Of a DNA stretch of 64,000 nt, positions 27,113-35,046 are shown piece after piece. Every line of letters begins with the position of its first letter. Positions within the stretch are counted from its first letter, which is position 1. The notes beneath the pieces were generated by a model that worked only from the letters and a program-made list of their open reading frames with translations, ran no database searches and was not told where the DNA came from. The stretch comes from Nostoc spongiaeforme FACHB-130 (GTDB lineage: Bacteria > Cyanobacteriota > Cyanobacteriia > Cyanobacteriales > Nostocaceae): contig NZ_JACJTB010000012.1 in the NCBI RefSeq assembly GCF_014698475.1, positions 62,001 through 126,000 on the forward strand, in the 5' to 3' direction. The position numbers and the translations under genes were made by a program.

Positions 27113-28696
27113 ATGGCTAATATTAAAGCTTCTACCTTCAACCAAGCAGGCTATGTACAGGGAAGGCTGAAATGGGCGATCGCCTTTACGGCATCTTTGG
27201 GCGCAATTTTGGAAGTTATTGATACCAGTATTGTCAACGTAGCTTTGACTTCCATGCAAGCCAGTTTAGGCGCAACCGTAAGCGAAATTGGCTGGGTAGT
27301 AACTGGTTATGCGATCGCCAACGTCGTCTTAATTCCCTTATCTGCTTGGTTAGGAGATTACTTTGGCAAAAAGACATACTTTATCTTTTCCCTGATTGGC
27401 TTTACAGCTGCTTCTGTAGTCTGTGGACTGTCAATTAACTTACCGATGCTGATTTTATCGCGGATTGCTCAAGGGTTATTTGGAGGTGGACTATTAGCCA
27501 AAGCGCAAGCCATTTTATTTGAAACCTTTCCCCCGTCCGAGCAAGGTTTAGCACAAGCAGTATTTGGCGTAGGAGTCATATCCGGCCCAGCCATCGGCCC
27601 AACATTAGGCGGCTATCTCACCGATGCTTTAGGCTGGCGCTGGATTTTCTTCATTAACATTCCCTTTGGGATTTTAGCAGTTGTGATGGCAGTGATGTTT
27701 CTGCCCCAAGACAACAAAAGTAAAACCCAGAATCAAGCCGTAGACTGGTTAGGAATTGGGCTATTGGTGATTGCGATTGGCTGTCTGCAAACTTTTTTAG
27801 AAGAAGGCGAACAAGAAGATTGGTTTGCATCTGGGTTCATCACTAGTTTGGCAATAGCCAGTGTGATTGGATTAGGACTATTTATTTGGTGGGAACTAAA
27901 AACATCACATCCGGCTGTAGCGTTGCGAGTACTGCGTCATCGTTCCTTAGCGGCGGGAAGCTTTTTATCAGCAATTGTTGGTATGGGACTTTATGGCGCA
28001 CTCTTCGCCGTACCGATTTTTGCTCAAAGTGTCCTACATTTCACCGCTACACAAACAGGATTATTGCTGGCTCCTGGGGCTTTAGCATCAGCAATTGTGA
28101 TGATTCTCTTAGGCAAATTATCCACCAAAATAGATGCTCGATTATTGATTGCGATCGGTGGTGTGGGAACAGCCTTTGTGATGTTTGACTTATCAAAACT
28201 CACCATCCAAACAGGCACAGATGATTTATTCTGGCCTTTAGTATGGCGGGGAGCTTTCACAGTCTTGATGTTCTTACCTCTGAGTTTAGCTACTTTGGGG
28301 CCGCTACCCAAACAAGATATTTCTGCGGGTTCTGGCTTTTATAACCTGACACGACAGCTTGGTGGTAGCATCGGCATTGCCATACTCACAACTTTGTTAG
28401 ATAAACGGGAAGCTTTTCACCGTGCTATTTTGTTAACCAATCTCAGTCCATATAATTTTGAAACCAATCAGCGCCTCGATATGCTCACTGGCGCAATGCA
28501 AAGTCAAGGAATGGATGCAGCCACAGCCCAAACACAAGCATTGGCTTTACTTGAACAAACTGTAAATATCCAAGCTGCTGTTTTGTCGTTCGCAGATATT
28601 TTTCGAGTGGTAGGTGTGGCGTTTCTTTGTTCTTTACCTTTGTTGCTATTCTTAGGTAAAGGTGGCGCGGGAGCCAAAGCCCCAGTTGGGCATTAG
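27113..28696 (+). CDS. MFS efflux transporter, DHA2 (EmrB/QacA) family
   Basis: 527 residues with 14 predicted membrane segments. Signature pieces are LGAILEVIDTSIVNVALTSM (first helix, with the DHA2 motif), WLGDYFGKK (motif A) and GVISGPAIGPTLGGYLTDAL (antiporter motif C), then GWRWIFFINIPFG. It should export drugs or other small hydrophobic compounds by proton antiport. The adjacent TetR gene suggests substrate-induced expression. The ATG has no clear Shine-Dalgarno sequence. Confidence 0.9.
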   Translation: MANIKASTFNQAGYVQGRLKWAIAFTASLGAILEVIDTSIVNVALTSMQASLGATVSEIGWVVTGYAIANVVLIPLSAWLGDYFGKKTYFIFSLIGFTAASVVCGLSINLPMLILSRIAQGLFGGGLLAKAQAILFETFPPSEQGLAQAVFGVGVISGPAIGPTLGGYLTDALGWRWIFFINIPFGILAVVMAVMFLPQDNKSKTQNQAVDWLGIGLLVIAIGCLQTFLEEGEQEDWFASGFITSLAIASVIGLGLFIWWELKTSHPAVALRVLRHRSLAAGSFLSAIVGMGLYGALFAVPIFAQSVLHFTATQTGLLLAPGALASAIVMILLGKLSTKIDARLLIAIGGVGTAFVMFDLSKLTIQTGTDDLFWPLVWRGAFTVLMFLPLSLATLGPLPKQDISAGSGFYNLTRQLGGSIGIAILTTLLDKREAFHRAILLTNLSPYNFETNQRLDMLTGAMQSQGMDAATAQTQALALLEQTVNIQAAVLSFADIFRVVGVAFLCSLPLLLFLGKGGAGAKAPVGH

Positions 28697-29003
28697 GACT
28701 TCCAATTAAAAAGATATATTATCACTGTGTAGGCAGGAGGCAGGAGGCAGGGTGCAGGGGGCAAGGGGGAAGAATCTCTACTTCCTGTCAACTCCTTATC
28801 CTCTCTGCGCCTCTGCGTCTCTGCGTGAGATAAATCATCCCGTATTTATACAACGTCGAAATAATTAACCGCAGATGGACGCAGATAAACGCGGATGAAT
28901 TTGTATTCTACCCAAATAAAAAAGAGCCAGCGCTGTCCAGAATAATTTCAGCACCGGCTTTAGTTGTATATATCCGCAGGGCGGTTAGGGAAAGGGAAAA
29001 TTG
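28697..29003. repeat. Spacer with G-rich and CTCTGCG tandem repeats
   Basis: Contains GGCAGGAGGCAGGAGGCAGG (about 28731-28755), the CTCTGCGCCTCTGCGTCTCT array (about 28800-28830), a GCAGATGGACGCAGATAAAC element and a terminator at 28917-28959. No gene. Confidence 0.65.
28917..28959 (-). terminator. Terminator of the flavodiiron gene pair
   Basis: Arms CAGCACCGGCT (28949-28959) and AGCCAGCGCTG (28925-28935) pair with two G-U matches on the minus strand, followed by a TTTTTT run (complement of 28918-28923). It lies 45 bases beyond the stop at 29004. Confidence 0.7.
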
Positions 29004-30716
29004 TTAGTAATGAGTACCTGTTTTGCGATGATTAATCGCTGTGACTGCATCTGGTTTAATTAATTTACCGTTGTCAACGGTGGCGTAAACTACCCAATGG
29101 TCGCCACATTCCATGCGTTGTTCAACAGAACATTCGACGTAAGCCAGTGCATCAGTCAAAACTGTGCAACCATTTTCCGCAGCAGTGGTGGTAAATTGAG
29201 CAAATCTATCTTCGCCTGGGGCAAAGTTCTTGCGGAAATGCTTCATATATTCCTGGTGATTGCCTTCTGCCAGGATATTTAAGGCAAACTTACCACCAGG
29301 ATACATCAAAGATTCTATGGCGCGTTCTTTGGCGATCGCTACAGTTAAACCAGGTGGGTTAAAGGTAGCTTGCGATACCCAAGCACCAAGCATCCCGGTA
29401 GAAACATCACCTTGTTTGGCAGTAATCACGCAAACTGAACCAACAATGCGCCCAACGGCTTGTTCTACAGGGGTTGCAGCTTGTTGGGGAACGCGAATTT
29501 TTTTCGCCTTTTTCAAGTTCTGGGCGAAGTCTGTACCGAGTTCTTCGCAGAATTTGAGGGTAACATCGTCGGGTTTGAACTTAACTTTCAAAGTTTCAAA
29601 ACCCAGACGATAGCCAGCATCGCGCAATTTACCTTCAATCATTTCTACGGCTTCACCACTCCAGCCGTAGGAACCAAAGACACCCGCAACTTTGTTGTTA
29701 TCACCAACTTTCAGAACAATACCTAAAGCGGTGTGAATGGGTGTCGGTGCATGACCGCCGATGGTAGGGGAACCGATAATGAAACCATCTGATTTTTCCA
29801 CTGCGGCTTGGATTTCTTCGGGGGTAGCAAATTCGCAGTTGATCGATTGAACTTCTACACCGCCTTTGGTTAATCCGAGGGCGATCGCTCGTGCTAAGGT
29901 GGCAGTATTACCGTAAGCTGAAGCGTATAATAAAGCCACCGAAATTTCTCGATTTCGTTGCGAACGGCTCCAGTCGCTATATGCTTTGGTCAGTTCAATT
30001 AAACTACTGCGAACAATCGGCCCGTGACCAACTGCATACATCCGCACTTGGAAATCAGAAATTTTTTCCAAAGCTGATTCGACGTGCTTCGCTTGGGAAG
30101 CCATCAAACAGTTGTAGTAATAGCGTTGGTCTTCTTTGATTTGTTCCCAGTGGTCATCAAAAACATCCTCACCGCAGATATGTGCGCCGAAAAGTTTATC
30201 TGTGAACAAAATTTGAGTTTGCTGGTCATAAGTGCAGAGGTGTTCCGGCCAACGGGGGTTGGGTGTGGGTATGGATTTCAACACATGACCCTTACCTAAA
30301 TCGAGGGTTTCTTTCCCCCGCATCACCAAAATATTTAAACTATCATCAGGGAAAGCTGCCTTTAAATTAGCCGCACCAGGAAGGGAACAAACAAAGGTAA
30401 TTTGCGGAGCCACTTCCAGTAATGTTTTTAAAGTTCCCACCCGGTTGGGGCTAAAATGTCCCAGGATGACATAATCTAATTTTTTCAAATTAATGTTCTG
30501 CTGTAATGCTTCCAAAAAAATGGTTGTGAAAGTATCAGCAGGTGGGTCAATAATTGCAGTTTTATCACCTTCAATGAGATAACAATTAGAGGTTGTACCT
30601 CTTTCTAATGCGTATTCAATTTCAAACCGCAGACGTGACTGACTACGCGCTCTGAGAACTTTGATGTTGGTCGCAATGGGAGAAACCTGTACGTCACGGG
30701 GTTTGGAATCGCTCAT
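29004..30716 (-). CDS. flv1: Diflavin flavodiiron protein, Flv1-like
   Basis: 570 residues from ATG 30716. Order: beta-lactamase-like diiron domain, flavodoxin domain (VALLYASAYGNTATLARAIA) and a C-terminal flavin-reductase domain, as in cyanobacterial Flv proteins, which reduce O2 to water with NAD(P)H. The diiron site is degenerate (GHFSPNR in place of HxExDH), the mark of the Flv1/Flv2 type that works as heteromer with Flv3/Flv4. An earlier in-frame ATG at 30791 exists; further extension translates a heptamer repeat and is artefactual. Adjacent tandem order with the Flv3-type gene suggests the heterocyst pair (flv1B/flv3B). Confidence 0.85.
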   Translation of the reverse strand: MSDSKPRDVQVSPIATNIKVLRARSQSRLRFEIEYALERGTTSNCYLIEGDKTAIIDPPADTFTTIFLEALQQNINLKKLDYVILGHFSPNRVGTLKTLLEVAPQITFVCSLPGAANLKAAFPDDSLNILVMRGKETLDLGKGHVLKSIPTPNPRWPEHLCTYDQQTQILFTDKLFGAHICGEDVFDDHWEQIKEDQRYYYNCLMASQAKHVESALEKISDFQVRMYAVGHGPIVRSSLIELTKAYSDWSRSQRNREISVALLYASAYGNTATLARAIALGLTKGGVEVQSINCEFATPEEIQAAVEKSDGFIIGSPTIGGHAPTPIHTALGIVLKVGDNNKVAGVFGSYGWSGEAVEMIEGKLRDAGYRLGFETLKVKFKPDDVTLKFCEELGTDFAQNLKKAKKIRVPQQAATPVEQAVGRIVGSVCVITAKQGDVSTGMLGAWVSQATFNPPGLTVAIAKERAIESLMYPGGKFALNILAEGNHQEYMKHFRKNFAPGEDRFAQFTTTAAENGCTVLTDALAYVECSVEQRMECGDHWVVYATVDNGKLIKPDAVTAINHRKTGTHY

Positions 30717-30789
30717 AGGTGTTGGTTGATGTGGAGAGAAAAAGGGCAAAAACCGAGCTTTAACGGATTGAATAAAATCTGTAAAAGAC

Positions 30790-30855
30790 ATGATGAAGTG
30801 TGAAGTGTGAAGTGTGAAGTGTGAAGTATGAAGTCTAAAGTCTGAAGTGTGAAAC
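30790..30855. repeat. GAAGTGT heptamer array
   Basis: About nine tandem 7-base units (GAAGTGT with variants GAAGTAT, GAAGTCT, AAAGTCT). It overlaps the 5' side of the Flv1-like gene and creates a false N-terminal extension rich in HTSHF. Confidence 0.85.
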
Positions 30856-30916
30856 ATTATTGATGCGGTAAATGGCAGATGAATGAGGTACAAATTGAAA
30901 GAACAAAGCTATATAC

Positions 30917-31052
30917 CAATACGGTTCAGTTAAGAGAATAGTAGGTTGGGTGTAGCGATAGCGTAACCCAACAAAGTATGCGTGAATGTTGGGTTCCGTT
31001 CCTCCACCCAACCTACACCAGTCTAAGTTGTTGCCTTAACTTAACTGTATTG
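30917..31052. mobile_element. MITE-like element, copy 1
   Basis: 136 bp, non-coding, with imperfect 18-base terminal inverted repeats (left CAATACGGTTCAGTTAAG; the right end read in reverse is CAATACAGTTAAGTTAAG). It is flanked on both sides by the same 10-bp sequence AGCTATATAC (30907-30916 and 31053-31062), an apparent target duplication. A second copy lies at 62978-63106. Internal inverted repeats (GTAGGTTGGGTG, CACCCAACCTAC) give a long hairpin. No transposase nearby, so it would be mobilised in trans. It sits between the two flavodiiron genes. Confidence 0.85.
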
Positions 31053-31108
31053 AGCTATATACTGGAAAACTTTCAACTCTGTTCCCTCTTTCAGACTTCA
31101 GACTTGAT

Positions 31109-32827
31109 TTAGTAGTAATTTCCGACTTTGCGATGGCGGACTGCGGTTAAGCCATCGGGTTTAGAAACACGACCGTCTTGGACTGTGCAGTATAAAATCC
31201 AGTGGTCGCTGCACTCCATACTACTCTGCACTTCACATTCCATGTATGCAAGGGCATCTGTCAAAATGGGTGAACCGTTTTTGGCGGTTTGGGTTTTCAC
31301 ACCTGCAAATCTATCAGCACCGGGATGTAGACGCTTGAGGAAGTGCTTTTTCAGTTCTTGATAGTTGCCTTCTTCTAAGACGTTCAGCACGAAGCGATCG
31401 CCTACCTGCATTAAAGCATCAATGGCGCGGTCTTTGGCAACGGCAATTGTAAATCCTAATGGTTGCAAGCTGGCTTGGCTGACCCAAGAGGCTAACATCG
31501 CACTGCTGACATCACCTTTTTTAGCGGTGACGATATACAGTCCGTTGCTAATTCTGCCCAGGGCTTTTTCCATGTTCACATCAAGGGCTTTGATTTGCTT
31601 GATGTTACGTTCGCGGGTGACGGCTTGCCCTAAGTCTGTGCCGGCTTCTGTACACAATTGATAAGTAGATGCGGTGGGAGCTTCTTTAATCCGAATGGCG
31701 GGGAAGGCTTCTTTCACACCAGAGTCGAGAAATTTGCGGCGGAGTGTATCGACTGGTTCATCATCGCCACCAAAGCATTCAAACAAGCCAAAGAATTGTT
31801 TGTCTTTAGCAACGGAAATTAAAGAACTAATACCAGCTTGGGCGGCGACGGAGGTAGAAGGAGGCATCCCAATGATAATACCAGCTGCTCTACCTGCAAG
31901 TTCTTGAATTTCTTGGGCTTCGGCGGTGCTGAGGTCAAGAAACTCTACACCCACACCAGTTTTTTGAATCCCTTCCGAAATGGCTTGACCGAGGCGATCG
32001 CTATAACCATACTCAGAAGTGTAGAATAAACCAACACTGGTGAGAGCTGTGGCTTGTCTTTGACTCCAGCTTTGATAACACTCAGTCAGAATATCTAGAT
32101 GATGATAAAGTAAAGGCCCGTGACCGTTTGCGATGATTTTAATCTTGCCGAGTTCGCCCATCCGCTTCATCGCATTCAACAGCGATCGCGCATTTGGCCC
32201 CATCAGACAGTCATAATAAAATCTAAAGTCAGCTTCGATCGCTTCTAAGTCTTCATCAAAGGTGCGATCGTCACAAAAGTGCATCCCAAAGGCATCGCAA
32301 GTATAGAGAGTTTGGGTTTTGCGATCAAAACTAAAAATGGTGTCAGGCCAATGCAAGTTAGGCGCACTCACAAATTCTATTTCGTGACCTTTGCCAATAT
32401 CAATGCGATCGCCACTTTTGACAATCCGCTTGGAAAAAGGATCATGCACCAAACCTTCCAAGAATTGCAAGGCAATCTTAGAAGCTAAAACAGTCGCTCG
32501 TGGTGCTAATTGTAAGACATCTTCCACCAAACCACTGTGGTCTGGCTCTGTGTGGCTAACAATAATGTAATCAATGGTCTTGGGGTTGACGATACTTTTG
32601 AGGGTGTCTAAATACAGTTGGCGAAACTTCTGGTGAGAAGTGTCAATTAAAACTGTTTGTTCGCCCCGAATTAAATAGGAATTGTAAGTCGTACCGTTTT
32701 GCAGTCCGAATTCGATATCGAAGCGATCGCGATCCCAGTCAAGACAGCGAATCGCCGTGGTGTTTGGGGCAATTTCTACAGTTTGGACAGTAAGCCGATG
32801 CTGAACATTTTCTGCGATCGCTACCAT
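31109..32827 (-). CDS. flv3: Diflavin flavodiiron protein, Flv3-like
   Basis: 572 residues with the same three-domain order as its neighbour. The diiron site is intact (IVSHTEPDHSGLVED, matching HxExDH), the Flv3/Flv4 type. The flavodoxin part starts TSVGLFYTSEYGYSDRLGQA, and the flavin-reductase domain ends DGLTAVRHRKVGNYY. It should reduce O2 to water together with the Flv1-like partner. In heterocystous species one flv1/flv3 pair is heterocyst-specific and protects nitrogenase; the tandem order here matches that pair, but the vegetative pair cannot be excluded from sequence alone. Confidence 0.87.
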   Translation of the reverse strand: MVAIAENVQHRLTVQTVEIAPNTTAIRCLDWDRDRFDIEFGLQNGTTYNSYLIRGEQTVLIDTSHQKFRQLYLDTLKSIVNPKTIDYIIVSHTEPDHSGLVEDVLQLAPRATVLASKIALQFLEGLVHDPFSKRIVKSGDRIDIGKGHEIEFVSAPNLHWPDTIFSFDRKTQTLYTCDAFGMHFCDDRTFDEDLEAIEADFRFYYDCLMGPNARSLLNAMKRMGELGKIKIIANGHGPLLYHHLDILTECYQSWSQRQATALTSVGLFYTSEYGYSDRLGQAISEGIQKTGVGVEFLDLSTAEAQEIQELAGRAAGIIIGMPPSTSVAAQAGISSLISVAKDKQFFGLFECFGGDDEPVDTLRRKFLDSGVKEAFPAIRIKEAPTASTYQLCTEAGTDLGQAVTRERNIKQIKALDVNMEKALGRISNGLYIVTAKKGDVSSAMLASWVSQASLQPLGFTIAVAKDRAIDALMQVGDRFVLNVLEEGNYQELKKHFLKRLHPGADRFAGVKTQTAKNGSPILTDALAYMECEVQSSMECSDHWILYCTVQDGRVSKPDGLTAVRHRKVGNYY

Positions 32828-33208
32828 TATTCGTCTCCGAGCGCAAGTTTTTAATAATCTTTCTCTGCCCCCATTGTGCCGTTAATTGAATTTTAAAGTT
32901 GTAATGAAGACTAGTTTTCAAAATTTGGCAGTTGTATCAATTATTGCTGTTTTTCAGCATTATTTTTAACTCAGAATATTCTTTGTAAATCTCTCACAGC
33001 AAGGGTATCACGTTTTAAATATTAATATTTATTGGCATAATTTAAAATCCCTAACATATCATACATAACTTCTTTTTTTTGGCTATAATTCCGTAACAAA
33101 AAGCATAGATTTGCTCACCGATGTGTTGAAAATTATCTGCATAAAAAAATGTTTCGCGCCTTTGCGCCTTTGCGCGAAACATAATTTATCTATGAAAATT
33201 AGCCGAAA
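32828..33208. other. Gap between flv3-like gene and argG
   Basis: AT-rich, no ORF. Holds the argG terminator (33144-33180). Divergent or tandem promoter elements were not recognised. Confidence 0.5.
33144..33180 (-). terminator. Terminator of argG
   Basis: On the minus strand GTTTCGCGC (33180-33172) pairs with GCGCGAAAC (33159-33151) around a 12-base loop made of CTTTGCG units, then a T7 run (complement of 33143-33149). It is 28 bases past the argG stop. Confidence 0.8.
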
Positions 33209-34408
33209 TTATCTATCCTGTTGCGCCCATATCCGGGTGGGAAGACCCCAAACATAGATAAAGCCTTCGGCTGCTTTGTGGTCAAATTGGTCTTCTGCGC
33301 CGTAGGTGGCTAAGTCGGGTGTGTAAAGTGTGTTATCACTCCAACGACCTACTATCGTGGCGTTACCTTTGAACAATTTTACCCGCACTGTTCCAGAGAC
33401 ACGTTCTTGAGTTTTTTGAATGAACGCATCCAGAGCAGCTTTGAGGGGACTGTACCACAAACCGTTGTAAACCAATTTGGTGTAAGTGTCTTCTATACCC
33501 CGCTTATATTGGGTGACATCTGCGGTTAAAGTTAAGCTTTCTAAATCGCGGTGTGCGTGAATTAACACCAACATTGCTGGAGATTCGTAGATTTCCCGTG
33601 ATTTAATCCCCACCAAGCGATTTTCAATCATGTCAATGCGACCAATGCCATGATTGCCAGCTAATTCGTTGAGTGTTTCAATTAATTCAACGGGGTTTTT
33701 AGCTGCACCGTTGACAGTGGTAGGGATACCCTTAGTAAAGCCAATTTCAATATATTCTGGCTCATTGGGGGTATCAGCGATCGCTTTCGTCATCTGATAA
33801 ATTTCTTCTGGCGGTTCGGCGGCTGGATCTTCCAACACACCCGCTTCAATACTGCGACCGAGCAAGTTTTTATCAATACTGTAAGGCGAAGACTTTTTCA
33901 CAGGTGCGGGGATACCGAACTTTTCCCCGTAGGCGATGGTTTCTTCGCGGCTCATGCCCCATTCCCGCGCGGGTGCTAAAATCTTCAGGCTGGGATTTAA
34001 GGCAGCACAGGAAACGTCAAAGCGTACCTGATCGTTACCCTTACCAGTACAACCATGTGCGATCGCATCAGCACCGTATTTTTCGGCTGCTTCTACTAAT
34101 ATTTTGGCAATTAAGGGACGAGCCAGCGCCGTTCCCAGGGGATAGCGATTTTCATAAAGTGCATTAGCTTGAATCGCCGGGAAAGCGTAATCTTTAACAA
34201 AGCTGTCTTTGACATCAATTACCAGAGATTCACTAGCACCCGACTTGAGAGCTTTTTCTTTGATTGGCTCTAATTCATCTCCCTGGCCTAAATCTGCGGC
34301 GAGAGTTATCACCTCTTCCACACCCCACTCTTGCTTGAGGTAAGGAATGCACACAGAAGTATCTACACCACCTGAATATGCTAAGACAACCTTTTTGGCG
34401 CGACCCAT
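33209..34408 (-). CDS. argG: Argininosuccinate synthase
   Basis: 399 residues, the usual length. The ATP-pyrophosphatase P-loop [20 protein letters not shown] is at the start; further signatures are [15 protein letters not shown] and [17 protein letters not shown]. It joins citrulline and aspartate with ATP to give argininosuccinate, the penultimate step of arginine (and cyanophycin precursor) synthesis. Single gene, with its own terminator. Confidence 0.97.
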   Translation of the reverse strand: MGRAKKVVLAYSGGVDTSVCIPYLKQEWGVEEVITLAADLGQGDELEPIKEKALKSGASESLVIDVKDSFVKDYAFPAIQANALYENRYPLGTALARPLIAKILVEAAEKYGADAIAHGCTGKGNDQVRFDVSCAALNPSLKILAPAREWGMSREETIAYGEKFGIPAPVKKSSPYSIDKNLLGRSIEAGVLEDPAAEPPEEIYQMTKAIADTPNEPEYIEIGFTKGIPTTVNGAAKNPVELIETLNELAGNHGIGRIDMIENRLVGIKSREIYESPAMLVLIHAHRDLESLTLTADVTQYKRGIEDTYTKLVYNGLWYSPLKAALDAFIQKTQERVSGTVRVKLFKGNATIVGRWSDNTLYTPDLATYGAEDQFDHKAAEGFIYVWGLPTRIWAQQDR

Positions 34409-34691
34409 TGGTTTCTCCAGTTAGGAAAACAAAGAATGACACAATATTATATCGGACTAATACAGGTAGATTTGCGGCTGTTGTCAGGACTTACGCACGA
34501 AGGTTAGTTGTGAAGATTGGGTGTAAGGGTATAAGGGTGTAGGGTGTAAGGATTTTGCTCACATACACCTCTAAACTCTGGATTTTTCGTTTCTATGCGT
34601 CAATCTTCCTATCAATTCTCGATGACATAAAGTATATCTATTAGCCAGCGATTAAACTCACTGGCTGATAGTGCTGTTAGTTAACAAGCGA

Positions 34692-34913
34692 CTACTTTCT
34701 TTTTTGGGATTGGACTAAAGTTTTGACTAACTCAACCATTGCCATAATCACAGTAGCCGTTCCGCCCATTAATAAAGAACTTAAAATTGCTGCTGCAAGA
34801 ATGATTTCTGTTGGACTGTACCCGTCACGCATCCAAGCAGAAGGTTTTTCAATTACTGGGGAAGTTGCGGGAATTAACTGTGAAGTTTGGGTGTTGTTAG
34901 AAGTGTTATTCAT
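34692..34913 (-). CDS. Small single-span membrane protein, unknown
   Basis: 73 residues: a Thr/Ser/Asn-rich start, the piece PSAWMRDGYSPTEIILAA, a membrane helix (AAILSSLLMGGTATVIMAMV) and a basic tail (VKTLVQSQKRK). No family recognised. It is divergent from the STAND NTPase gene, 133 bases away, so the two share an upstream region and may be regulated together. Confidence 0.6.
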   Translation of the reverse strand: MNNTSNNTQTSQLIPATSPVIEKPSAWMRDGYSPTEIILAAAILSSLLMGGTATVIMAMVELVKTLVQSQKRK

Positions 34914-34992
34914 AGTGAACTTTGTGAAAAACTCGACTGTGTAAATCTTATTTCTGCCTTCAAAGCCCGTAAATTCCCTAGAAATAGAGATA

Positions 34993-35021
34993 AAGTAGAA
35001 TCAAGTAGAAGATAAGTAGAA
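34993..35021 (+). promoter_or_regulatory. Three AAGTAGAA direct repeats
   Basis: AAGTAGAA at 34993-35000, 35003-35010 and 35014-35021, spaced 10 and 11 bases, which puts all copies on the same face of the DNA. They lie 26-54 bases before the start of the STAND NTPase gene and may bind a regulator of it. Confidence 0.45.
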
Positions 35022-35046
35022 TTAAGCAAAATTTTTCAGGCTGTCT

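Noticed and set aside
30717-30893. N-terminal extension of the Flv1-like protein
   Set aside because: The extra residues beyond the ATG at 30791 are translated heptamer repeats (HTSHF units); Flv proteins normally start near MSDSKP, where length fits the family.
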